In this document: positions 48,741-59,017 of the stretch, one piece after another
Numbering within the stretch: position 1 is the first letter of the stretch
Layout of the letters: the number at the start of each line of letters is the position of its first letter
Source of the DNA: Begonia masoniana
Taxonomy: Eukaryota; Streptophyta; Magnoliopsida; Cucurbitales; Begoniaceae
DNA: 64,000 nucleotides
Assembly: GCA_022432975.1 (NCBI GenBank)
Contig: CM039515.1
Location: 18,913,554 to 18,977,553, forward strand
Direction: 5' to 3'
Program-made: the position numbers and the translations under genes
The notes under the pieces: model-generated
What the model was told of the DNA's origin: nothing
The model's input: the letters and a program-made list of their open reading frames with translations, nothing else
Databases searched by the model: none

Positions 48741-49210
48741 TCTTCTGCCCAGTTTTATCCAGTCTCTACCGCTGAACCCTGTTCACATTTTTTAGTCATC
48801 CGGTCACTGTTCACTTTTCGTCTTATTCTCATTATCCATTATTCACATCCAGCTTAAATGTGTTTTCCAGTTTCACTTTCAGAAAAGGTTTATACTCTCT
48901 GTTAAGGTTTTAAAAGTATAAAGTTTAAAAAAAAAAAAAATATGTGTCCTTTTTCTGCAAATGTCCCGGAGTGACGGCTTCGATCCCGGACCCCGATCGG
49001 GTTTCGGTTTCGGGCTGTCACAGGGTTACAACACAAATGAGGGGACACAGGTACAGTTCTAAACATTTTGCTCATAAACATGTTGTCATTCTTTTTTAAT
49101 ATAGTTTTCATTATGTGCAAGAACCTACGACGCACGACCGAGGCAAGAGCAGAAGAAATTAACTGTTGTAATTTGTGTTGGATTTCATCTATGTTCATGT
49201 AAATTAAATG

Positions 49211-49739
49211 TTTTTTCAAATTATAATTGTTTAAATTAGTTTAAATAAATATTAATTATTTACTTAAATACAATAAATAATTTGAATTAATTAATTAATT
49301 ATTATATATATTGTACATTAATTAATTGAAATTCATAAATTTATTTGAATATGTTAATTGGTTAATAACGTGAATAAAGTAGTATATTAATTAAAATTTA
49401 TTTACTACAAATTAATTTGGATACATTACTTGAGTAATTTATTTACTACAAGATAATTTGAATGCATACTTTACTACAAAATAATTTGAATAAATTAATT
49501 AAGTAATTAGTTTATTTTATATTTTATAATTAATCATTACTTTATTTGAATACATTAATTATATTATTTAAATTAATTCAATTACATACAATTATAATTA
49601 ATTAGTTATTTTATTTTATTTAAAACAAAAAAAAAAGTGAAAAATTGGGCAGAGTTTCGTTTGTTTTATGACTCTTTCATAGCTATCTTCAAATAGTTCC
49701 TGCAAATTCAAATAACATGTATATACCCAAACATTTATA
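49211..49739. other. AT-rich MULE 3' region
   Basis: Very AT-rich (aattaattaatta words). Positions 49,636-49,700 are the inverted partner of 12,745-12,805. The junction with the next gypsy fragment is near 49,740. No gene. Confidence 0.5.
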
Positions 49740-50510
49740 ATAAAAAATCTCAACACATGATTTATCAATATCATAAAAGTATTTGGTGCATTAGATAAAC
49801 CAAATGACATTACTAATCACTCATAAAAACCATATTTAGTTTTATAGGCGGTTTTCCATTCATCCCGCTCTTTCATGCGAATTTGGTAATATCCATTTTT
49901 TAGATCAATTTTAGAAAATAAGCATGCACCATGTAACTCATCAAGCATATCATCCAATCTAGGAATAAGGTGTAAATACTTTACCGTGATCTTGTTGATA
50001 GCTCGACAATCAAGACACATTCGCCAAGTTCCATCTTTCTTCGGAACTAAGATGACGGGAACTGAGCATGGACTAAGGCTTTCCTTTACAAATCCCTTCT
50101 CCACTAGTTCATCCACTTGCTTTTGGATTTCCTTGGTTTCTTCGGGATTAGCTCGATATGTCGGTCGATTAAGAATTGATGCTCCCGGCATGAAATTTAT
50201 TTGATGTTCAATCCCTCTTAAAGGAGGTAACCCCCTCGGTAATTCTTCGAGAAATACATCCTCAAATTCTTGCAAAAGAGAAGAAACAACACTTGGAAGA
50301 GATTGAGTTAGTTCATTAGTCGCAAGATAAACATCTTTGTACAACAATACAAGTACTTCTTGTCTCGCTATCATCACACTTTTAACTTCACTTTTTCTTG
50401 CCATTCTACTTTTTCTCCCACTCTCCTCTTGTTTTCTCTCACTCTCGTTTTTTCTCTCTTTTACTTTTCTTTTCACTCACTGTACTCTCTTCTTTTTCAT
50501 GTTTTTGCTC
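49740..50510 (-). pseudogene. Gypsy pol fragment (protease-RT region), element F part 1
   Basis: Minus strand. A highly charged Lys/Glu/Arg stretch leads into VLLYKDVYLATN, LPSVVSSLLQEFEDVF, EELPRGLPPLRGIEHQINF, PVILVPKKDGTWRMCLDCRA and FSKIDLKNGYYQIRM, then, after a frame change, MSFGLSNAPNTFMILINHVL. The wording is distinct from elements A, B and D and fits a different chromovirus group (CRM/Galadriel-like, by recall). Cut at about 49,740, before the FxDD motif. With the gag pieces at 54,615-58,048 this is one element split by later insertions. Confidence 0.85.
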
Positions 50511-50598
50511 ACTCAATGACTTTTCTCTCTTTTTGAATTCTTTTGCAATCCCCTCTTGATCCTCACTGGCCTCCCACGGTTTTAGTGGTTTTAGAATT

Positions 50599-50817
50599 TA
50601 TAATACCCAGCATTTTCAGCCATGTAATCACCCCTAAATTTATTTGAATGGAAGAAATTCGCTAATGTAATGAATATTTTATTGTAATTTGGACGCCAAT
50701 AATTTGAGGGTTTAAGAAAATTAGAGCAAAAAAGAGAGAGTTAAAACGTGCGAGATTTTAAGTTGAAATAACGAAACTTATCGGAGAAGTTTTGTTAAAC
50801 CAATTCCCAAACACCCT

Positions 50818-50866
<49 letters not shown>

Positions 50867-53800
50867 AAAACACCAGAACACCCCCTCCCCTTTAATTTTT
50901 TTCATTCCCCCTTCTTTGCTCTTTCTTCTCCACGGGAAGCAGAACCCCCACCTCTCGTTGATGCCGATGACAGCAAGCCTCCTCCTCTCCGTTTCTTCCG
51001 ATTTCTTCGATTAAGGTAAGCTGTACGTTAGTTAACGAGTTTAGGCTAGTTATTCGTTAGTTTCGTTGGAGATTTTTAGGGTTAGGGTTTTAGAAAGCTC
51101 GTCGATTTTATTCTAAAGCATGTTGGAATGTTATTTAAGGGTTCAAATGGATAAACTAAGGAAAAACTAGATTCGATCAAAAATCGGCATTGGATAAGGG
51201 CACCTACAAAATTGCAATTATGCTATCATTTTAGGCTTGCTTTTTATAAATTGACAATTCCATGTTAATCTAGACGTAATAAGCTTTCCGAAGCATGTTG
51301 AATAGTAAAAAATGAATGAAAATCGAGAAAGTTATAACCATTTGAAATTTAGCCTAAAAATAGGAGAAATTCGAGATTTTTGTATGGAAAATTGTTGGAA
51401 TTCGAAATTTGATTGTTTTAGGCTATTTGAATGAGCTTGGATCGTGTTCTGCTTAGTTTATTAGTTAGCGGCTTTGTAACGTGGTTTATGGTTTGATTAT
51501 GTGTGTGTTATAGGTTCGTGAATCGTCGAGGAAATACGTTCAAGGCTTGCAAACGCTACGGGGGATAAGTTCGTATGCATGTGTTTGGCCCTTAAGGCCC
51601 TACATCATGGAGGTGCTAGGCTTTTATTCTTTCGAGGTTCGTTGATGGGTAGATAGGTCGTAGTACAGTGTTTAGGTTAAGTATGTTTGTTTTATGTATT
51701 GTCTTGATGATCTATCGTTTATTTTATGCTTCGAGGACTTGTCTTTTCATTATGTTGCGTTTATGCACAATGTATGTTAATGCATCACGTTTTCAAGAAA
51801 GTCATGCAAAATGTTTTATGCACGTGATTTGAAGTAAGAAAGTTAAAATGTAAATGTAAAGTACGGTTAAGTGTAAGACGGTGCTGACTAATGTTTTGTC
51901 CTTCTCTGGGAGTTATGTAAAACCGTCATCGCCGCGGACAAACATGTTATTTTATCCCTCCATGGGACTAGCCAAAATTACTAACCCACGCCATGTACGT
52001 AATGTTTCCCACTCCCTATAAGCCCAACTTATACCACATGTTCACTTAAATGTAAATGTAAAGTATGTTTATGTTTTTGAAATGTTCATGCATAGTACGT
52101 GAATCCTTTGCATATTATGATCTTACTGAGCTTTAGAGTGATTAGTTGAATTCTATGATGTAGGTACGGATCGTATAGATGAGGACTCTGAGCCTTAGGC
52201 CGATGTCTAGGTGCGGTTGGCGAGACGAGCTTATAGGGGTTAGTTGCAGCAGTCAGGCGTATTTTGACCCCTGGGTGACGTCTCGAGGTTTATGTTACTT
52301 TTGTATAGTCTTTTAGGATTTAGGTGATGTATAGGATTCGCGTAGACGTTTTTAAACTTTTGTTTAGATAGTGGATTTTGGAAAAATCATACTGGAACTA
52401 TTTGGGCTTTTAGGTTGTGCATGGATACATTCGGTTTTTATACGGATCCATGCAGTTTGATTTCTTAAATTCTACCACATTTTCTAACACGTTTCGTGAT
52501 ATGTTTTGAGTCGTGTTTTTGGGGTTTTGAAGTATTTTACGTTTAGAAATGTTGTGAATGGTTTTTAGGTAAGTTTAATGTGAAGTGTAGGTGGAAGAAA
52601 TGGAGGAAATGTGAAAAAGGGAGAAAATGAGTGAAGTGGTGCGCTGGGTGCACGCGCAACCAATCGATCGTGGCTGAGGGCTAATCGATTGGCTAAAAGT
52701 TGGATTTTTGGTTGGGGAAATAGAGTTTTTCCCGATCGATCGTGCGCGGGCACGATTGATTGGCTGCGGCACACGTGGTTGGCACCCAAAAGGTCACCGA
52801 TCGATCGGCTACCCAGCGCGTGCCACCTGGGCGCTGCGCGCACCAGGGTAGGCGATGTGCGTGTGCCGCGTGCGCGCTGGAGATGTGTCGTGTGTGCGGC
52901 GGAGTGTGTGTGCCGTGGCCAAGTGGTAAGCGAGCAGGGCGCGGTTGGTGCGCGGTGTGCATGGTCGGTGTGCTATAGGCACGCGGTGTCACGGTCCTAC
53001 TTTCAAGGGGCTTAACGAGATTGTGTGGCACCCAATATAACACCTGTACTGGGTCAGCCAACGAGCGTGGCAACGGCACCGAATGCCCACTTCGTTAGAA
53101 CAAGCTTGTGTCTAGCAAGTAAGTAACGAGCGAGTGAGATTAACCGAAATGAGCATCATTGAGCATAGTGTGCATAAAGAGAGTGTATGTAAAAAGCTTG
53201 TTCATTGATTGACAGCAAATTACATCAGTGGGTAGGGGGGTCTACGTGCAGTCATGTCTCTCCCTCTAAAGAGCAATCTGGACCATCTCCACTACCGCAG
53301 TAGTATACATGTTATAGTGGCGAGGAGTCACTCTTTTTGGAATAGAAAGAAAATAAATACAACTGAATACTTAAAAAGAAAATAAATCTACCTAACAGCA
53401 TGGGCGGCCATAGACAACATGTCTTGGACAAGCCCAGACCTTGACACGTGGCGTGGTGCGTGCGATACGTGAGTTGTGGGCGCAATTAGCGTGGTGGGTG
53501 TGCCATGGCCGAGTGGTAGGCACGGGTGCGCAGTTGGCACGTGGTGTGTGCGCCGTGGCCACGGGATGGGCGTGCGGTGTGCGCGGCATGTGAGCGATAG
53601 GCACACGGTGGCGCGCAATGGATGCACGAGGCGCACGAAGCACGGGTGTGCACCGTAGCTGCGCGGTGCGTGTGCAGCTAGCGCTCGATGGCCGAACGAC
53701 GCGCGCGCCCAATGCACATGCGCCGCATGCCATGTGCCCCAAGTTGATTCTTTTTTTTTTCCAAGTTTTTATTTTTAACCACGTTTTAACCTGATGTTTT

Positions 53801-54000
53801 ACGAAACCTCCAAAACGTATTCTTCGCACGTTTTTCCATGTATTTCAAATGTTTTAAACGACCCAAAAGCAGAGTAAATGTTTTTCTGAAAACCACTTTA
53901 GGCTTTGTTTTAGAGTTTTCAAAAGTCGAAAAATTTCACATCCAAAATGTTTAAGTCAAACTCAACGTCAAGTCAAGTCTTGTGGCGGCCCCGTGGGTCA
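50599..54000 (+). mobile_element. LTR of a Tekay-like gypsy element, degraded (LTR C)
   Basis: Start reads tataatacccagc where relatives have tgtaacacccagc. The body follows the LTR at 59,018: gtttggcccttaaggccct (51,581-51,600), repeated ctataagcccaacttatacc, gacgaggactctgagcct. The right part is GC-rich with CCGATCGATCGG-type palindromes (52,797) and low-complexity gcgtg runs. The right end near 53,970-54,005 (caagtcttgtggcggccccg) parallels the end of the 59,018 LTR but is imperfect. A non-matching segment, about 53,000-53,400, may be a further small insertion. No target duplication found. No internal element follows, so it is probably solo. Confidence 0.7.
50824..50863. repeat. (CT)n microsatellite
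   Basis: About 20 uninterrupted ct repeats near the start of LTR C, a position likely in or near its 5' untranslated transcript. Confidence 0.95.
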
Positions 54001-54005
54001 GGGTT

Positions 54006-54615
54006 AGGGGTGTGCAAAACTGGTTTCGGTTCGGTTTTGGGGAGGAACCGAACCGAACTGATCACTATTCGGTTTTGGCATAACCGAATCGAAACTGGTC
54101 TTTTAACTTACAGAAATCGAACCTGAACCAAACCAAAAGTTCCGGTTCCGGTTCGGTTTCGGTTTTACAACCTAAAATGAAATTAAGTTTTTGGGTTTAC
54201 TAGGTTCATGATTATGTCCAATTCATACATGTTCCATTTGAAGATAAACTTCGTCTTCTAAATTTAATCGCAGATTTTTGTTTATTTTGGATCGAACAAA
54301 CTGGAGGACAAACATGCTTACGTCTCTACTAGTCCCTTACATTTTCTTCAGCCTTCCTTCAGGCTTATTCCACGTACTAAGGTATAACTCTTCAAATCTC
54401 AACTTTTCACTACTCCACTCATCTTCTAACCATTCTTCTTACGGTGCTGAGGAGAGGTCGAAAAATGGATTGCCTTCGTCGCCGTTGTCCTTCAGCTTTT
54501 CTTTCCCCGACACTTCCCAGGTATTTAGGCTACAAAGTCTATAGATTTGTCAAAGTTTAGGTTGGATGAAATATTAACTAAGATTGCTCGAAGATTGGCT
54601 GGAAATGATGCAAAT
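54006..54615. mobile_element. hAT-like non-autonomous insert with a gene-like segment
   Basis: Begins taggggtgtgcaaaactggt followed by repeated ggttcggtt / aaccgaacc words, a typical look of plant hAT termini. Within it, 54,314-54,521 reads as a plausible exon: an ATG, a hydrophobic start (MLTSLLVPYIFFSLPSGLFH) and a Ser-rich tail ending at a donor-like cccag|gtattt. I do not recognise the product. A matching right terminus is not visible; the right edge is set by where gag sequence resumes. Could be a captured host exon or chance. Confidence 0.4.
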
Positions 54616-55022
54616 CTATAATGTCAGCGATTTCTCTATTAAACCTCTAATGAATCGCGCCATTGTCGCTTCATCATCCTCGTCCACTCTAGCCTTTACC
54701 ATGGCTACTTCCAACTCTTTGTAATATTCCTCCACACTTTTGATTCCTTGAGTCTAACCTTGTAGTTTCCTACATGCATCTCGATAATAGTGGTTAGGAA
54801 TAAATCTTTTGCGCATTTGTACCTTCATATCATCACATGTGCGTATGGGTTGTTCTCCATACCTTTTTCGTGTTTTCACTAATTGATCCCATTATATACT
54901 CGCATAATCCGTGAATTCCATCGATACAAATTTTATCTTTTTATCCTCAGTGTAGTTATGACAGTCAAACATCTATTCAACTTTTCTTTCCCATTCTATA
55001 TAAAGTTCAGGATCACTTTTAC
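54615..55022 (-). pseudogene. Gypsy gag fragment, element F part 2
   Basis: Minus strand, continuing the N-terminal gag piece at 57,779-58,048. Reads in pieces DPELYMEWERKVE-like, MFDCHNYTEDKKIKFVSMEF, WDQLVKTRKRYGEQPIRTCD, RKRFIPNHYYRDACRKLQG, SVEEYYKELEVAMVKARVDE and ATMARFIRGLIEKS, with a few stops. This is the capsid region of a plant chromovirus gag. The solo LTR at 55,023 splits it. Confidence 0.85.
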
Positions 55023-57778
55023 TGTGACAACCCCAACACCGTCAGGGCCGTCACAGACTTACCGTGACATACTTTTCACTTAATCCTCGCCCGTTCTAAT
55101 AAAATTTTTTATTTTTCTCCTTCACACATTCAAGAACGGACTTCGACAATCGATTCTCCGCTATCGACATTTACGGTCTAACTTAAAACATACGTAAAAC
55201 TACTCGTTTAGGGTCGGAAAACATCACTTTAAACTTGGGGTCCAAAATAACATGAAAGGCTAAGGCATGGAGCGCGCCCTACCTTTGGCGCACGCCCCCA
55301 TCGCGCGCCCTGCCCGCCAATCGCGCATGCACCGCTTGGTCACGGCGCATGCCTAGCGCGTTCGTGTTGCGCCTGCCGCGCCCACCAATCGTGCGCCCTG
55401 CGCGCTCGCGCCACGCACCCTAACCTCGCCGGCACCGCGCGGCCACGGCGCGCACCCATGCCCCATGCGCTGCCTACTCTAACATCGCACGGACCGCGTG
55501 ACCACGGCTCGCGCCCTACACGCACATGTCGCGCACGCCGCGCCTGTTAACCGAGCGAGCACTGAGCGGTCACGGTGCGTGCCCTGCGCGCCAATGCCGC
55601 GCGGGCCGCACTGGCCAACTGCGCGCGCACCACGCAGCCGCGGAGCGCGCTGCGCACGCCAACACATGCGCGCACTGTGCCTTGCGAGGGCCGATCGATC
55701 AGCTGATGGGCCAATCGATTGACAATCTCTCGGGTTTTTAGCCTCATTTTCCAGGGACTTCGCCGATCGATCGGCCCTGGCGCTGATCGATCGGCTGACG
55801 TAGGGCAGCGTGCTTCTGCGCACCTTGCTTGCCCTGCCTACACGCCAGCTGTGCCCCAGCTCTCTTTTTCCTCCATTCCTTTGCCATTTCTTCAACTTTT
55901 ACCTAAAAACCCAAACATATAACATCTCTAAATCATTTACATAAATGTCCACCTAATATACCACTCATTTACTTACAAACCTCATCATAAAATCATCAAA
56001 TCCGACTCTAATAGACGAATCCGACCAAAATCCTAAACCATTGCGTCAATATCAGACACATACAGTGGAAACTCATCAAAACATCACAATAGTAAACCCA
56101 TCCATAAAACTATTCAGAATAGCATTATCTCCAAGCTATCGACTATACAATTCATCCAAAAATAGTCATCATCCACATCCAATCCTATATCTATCACATT
56201 CAACCATATTGACCCAAACGTTGCTCAGAGCACACCCACGGGTCGATAAGCCTTGCCAAAAGACCTCCTGTCGCTACGAACACCACCCCGTCGACCACCT
56301 ATGCTTTATCATCAAGACGAGGTTCCTCACCTTCGATCTCATCACCTACATCATACGATTTAAATTGTAAGCCTAATGCTTAGTAAGAAGTGCGTTAAAC
56401 ATTTTATATACGTGAATGCATGACTTTCATAAAACATGTTCATTTCATTTCTTTAAAATTTCATACATGAGGAAAAGTAGGGATTTAGTGGTAGTAGGCA
56501 CATGCACCACCCCGTCTACCCCGTAGGCCATATGCATTGCTCCGTAAGTACCATATGCATTGGGTATTTTGCATTGCCCCGTGCGTAGCATATACATCGT
56601 GCCATGTGCCCTACTCATCCACATACCTCATTTACCTTTACATACATTACTTGTTCTTTACTTTCTTTTTTATGAAAAAGTGCATGTAAAAACATTTTGC
56701 ATGCATTTGAATGGAAAACATGATGCATGAGGAATACACATAACTATTAACAATCATCCAACAATAGCGAATCATAACAGTTCATCAACATACATACGCT
56801 CAACCAAACTTAGAACGTAACAACTAACTAACGTCCTCAGCTACCCGACTCGTTAAAACCACACAATCCAGGAAAACATCATCAAAACACATAATTCCTA
56901 GCATCGATATAATGTAGGGCCTTAAGAGACGAAAACCTAACATTCACTTCCCTAGCGTCCTTAGCAATGCCGAGCACCGTCCTTAAGCTTGGTTTACCTA
57001 AGACATTTCATAATTCGTCATTAGAATCGATTCTACATAAACCATTTCTAAAACCAAACGAAACTCCTAGCTAAGGCAAATTTCCTAAAACTCTAATTTA
57101 CGTCATTCGGGCATTTTATCGAGCAATTTGCGCTCACAATTTCTATAACCTCCATTAGTGGCTTTTCTAACCTCTCAACAACCAAAAATCAAAACAACAA
57201 CCATTAATTTAACCTAACTATCACCAATAATCATAAATACACTATTAATGGGCATTATTACGGTAAACCTAACAATTCCTAGCATAAACCAATAATTTCT
57301 CAAACCCTAAACCAAAAACCCTAACGAAATACAACTCTAAAACTGAAAAATAACCGTCTAAAACACTAGAATCTTACCTAGAGTGTTGATTGTGAAAAAA
57401 AAATGGAAGAAACTCGCCGGAATATGGAGGGACGATCGGCCGATTGAAGAATAGAGAGGGGAGGGAAGAAATCGCTTAAGGGAGAAAGGGGGAGGGTTTT
57501 CACGTTCTGGAGAAACAACTGGGGGGGGGGGGGTGATTGTTAATTTTATAAAATTTAACTTATCAAATTACCTTTTTGCCTTTTAACCCATTCTTCTAAT
57601 TAATTCGCTATTTAACCTATCGATTTTAATTCACTGAAATTTTCTTATTGCTCCAAATATTCCAACTTATTTCTAGAGTTCTAACAAAACTTCCTGTTTG
57701 TAAAACGAGCTCAATTTACTATTTTTACGAATAAAACACTAAGTGGAAAACCCAAAAACCAGAAACCCGGGTGTTACA
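55023..57778 (-). mobile_element. Solo LTR inserted in gag of element F (LTR E)
   Basis: 2,756 bp; plus strand tgtgacaacc ... cgggtgttaca, flanked by tttac at 55,018-55,022 and 57,779-57,783. On its own strand it starts tgtaacacccggg like the other Tekay-type LTRs. Has a GC-rich core (55,260-55,860) with palindromic ccgatcgatcgg words (about 55,762), low-complexity cgtgcgc runs, and a 12-base G run at about 57,521-57,533. Confidence 0.93.
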
Positions 57779-58048
57779 TTTACCTTGAAAAGGAGGGATG
57801 ATCATTTTGATGTTGCTTAGATTTCCATCCTCACAGTTTGTTCTGGCATATCTCTCTCGTCGGTAATTACCATCCTCGTAATTGAATTCCTCATAGTAAT
57901 GCTCCATTGGTGATTTGCCCCTTTGTGCTCAGCTATTAGAAGGTGACTTTATTCTTTCACACCTTATGTCTAAATTCTTAATTTGATCTTTTATAGCGTT
58001 CATGTACATCTCCGGATCAAAGTTAACACTTCTTTCCTCACTACTCAT
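57779..58048 (-). pseudogene. Gypsy gag N-terminus, element F part 3
   Basis: ATG at 58,048 (MSSEERSVNFDPEMYMNAIK), one in-frame stop near 57,930, then EHYYEEFNYEDGNYRRERYA and NIKMIIPPFQGK, where the solo LTR cuts in. The tail tttac belongs to the target duplication. Continues at 55,022. Confidence 0.85.
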
Positions 58049-58369
58049 ACTTTCAAGAAAGAAAAATAAAAATTATTAGTGAACAAAAAATATAAGTAAA
58101 CTGAACTCACTTACTCCTTCACTCCCTCACGTGTTTAAACTCGATTACATGTCTCTCCACTCGTGTCTCCCTTAAATAATGGCTTTTATATGATATGCTC
58201 ACCCTCTTGACTTTTACCTCTCATTTTTCTCTTTAATCTCTTTATGAAAAAAATCTAATCAAGAGAAAAATTCAACAAACAAAAACAAGCAAGATCAAAC
58301 TTTTTAACTCAAAATTCTAATTTCCAAAATCGGTTAGAATCAAACAATTTAGAATAAGATATAGAACCT

Positions 58370-58540
58370 CAAGAAAAGAAACTTTTCAAGAAATGAAACT
58401 TTTTACGAAATGAAACTTTTCACGAAAGTAAACTTTTCAAGAAAGGAAATTTTTCAAGAAAAGAAACTTTTTACGAAAGAAAACTATTCATGAAAGGAAA
58501 CTTTTTATGAAAGAAAACTTTTCACTGAAAGGAAAAATAG
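58370..58540. repeat. Short A-rich tandem repeat in the leader of element F
   Basis: About nine variants of a gaaacttttcacgaaa-like 15-20-bp unit, between the gag start and the primer site of element F. Surrounding 58,049-58,960 is AT-rich non-coding leader. Confidence 0.8.
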
Positions 58541-58962
58541 CTTTATCTTACAGAATAAGGAATTAATACTCGAATATAGTGAGAGAAAGTACGATTAATC
58601 AAGAACTTTGAAGTCTCCAAAAAAGTAGAATCAATAACTTGGAATAATTGAGACAATTAAAGAAAAAATTTGAATAACTACACCTAAAAACAAATATTGA
58701 TGCTTATAATGAGGAAGAAGAAATTGATACTCGAGATATTGATACACGAAAGATTGAGATTTTTTTTTGAAGAAGAAAACTTTATAAGCAAAGAATCGTT
58801 GATTGAACGATTTTATTTTTTTGGAATTTTTGATTTTATTTTTTTGAATTTTCAGATTTTTTTTTTTCAACTTTCAATTTTTTTTTACCTTTCAAAGGAA
58901 GAAACTCTAGAAGAAGAAGAAAAAAAAACAATAAAGATAGACACTTGAATCTAGGAGCCAAA

Positions 58963-58974
58963 GCTCTAATACCA
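58963..58974 (-). promoter_or_regulatory. Primer binding site of element F (variant)
   Basis: Minus-strand tggtattagagc, one base from the usual tggtatcagagc. Directly to its right, 58,977-59,017, is a 41-bp remnant of the element's 5' LTR (plus strand tgatgagaacc, LTR end atca on minus), truncated by the next element. Confidence 0.7.
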
Positions 58975-59017
58975 AATGATGAGAACCATGGGTATATGAA
59001 ACTTGAGACCCTTTAAC

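Larger units (their letters stand above)
46511..49022 (+). mobile_element. Solo LTR, element-B family
   Basis: 2,512 bp, tgtaacacccggc ... cgggctgtcaca, flanked by gggtt at 46,506-46,510 and 49,023-49,027. Includes a donor-like caaccaGGTAAGTTC (47,221-47,233), the ggcccttaaggccc near-palindrome right after it, a 27-bp tandem repeat and a TGACGTCA cluster. It interrupts MULE copy 2. Confidence 0.95.
43021..49200 (+). pseudogene. Mutator-like (MULE) transposase, copy 2, interrupted twice
   Basis: Starts MDSDPNRWFELDNEVDSDAD at 43,021, is broken at 43,125 by a solo LTR, resumes at 44,584, is broken again at 46,510 by a second solo LTR, and ends at about 49,023-49,200. The core has ISFIVETVRMDYRTHITLSL (45,018), LDDCHLKGSC near 45,303, an intron near 45,510-45,576, the C-x2-H block (about 45,620) and SWIM finger CTRWTLTGIPCVHAISCI (about 46,118). 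Many stops, including in the core. Removing the two LTRs restores colinearity with copy 1. The 3' terminal region continues to about 49,735. Confidence 0.88.
23933..49210 (+). repeat. Segmental duplication, block 2 (expanded by insertions)
   Basis: Same order as block 1 (2,853-11,585), but with a complete LTR element in the GDSL pseudogene, a 75-bp satellite and duplicated MULE 5' end, and three solo LTRs. Because each insertion has its own target duplication, they can be removed mentally to restore colinearity with block 1. The two GLP proteins differ at 7 of 229 positions. Confidence 0.85.

Noticed and set aside
52565..53079. Several 60-130-codon frames on both strands in the GC-rich part of LTR C (also 53,388-53,829 and 55,340-55,895)
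   Set aside because: Low-complexity Ala/Arg/His/Pro-rich translations from gcgtg/cgcac repeats, open on both strands at once.
53022..53397. Small solo LTR or TRIM inside LTR C (starts tgtgtggcaccc, ends cctaaca)
   Set aside because: TG...CA ends can be found, but flanking 5-mers do not match and no second copy is in the window.
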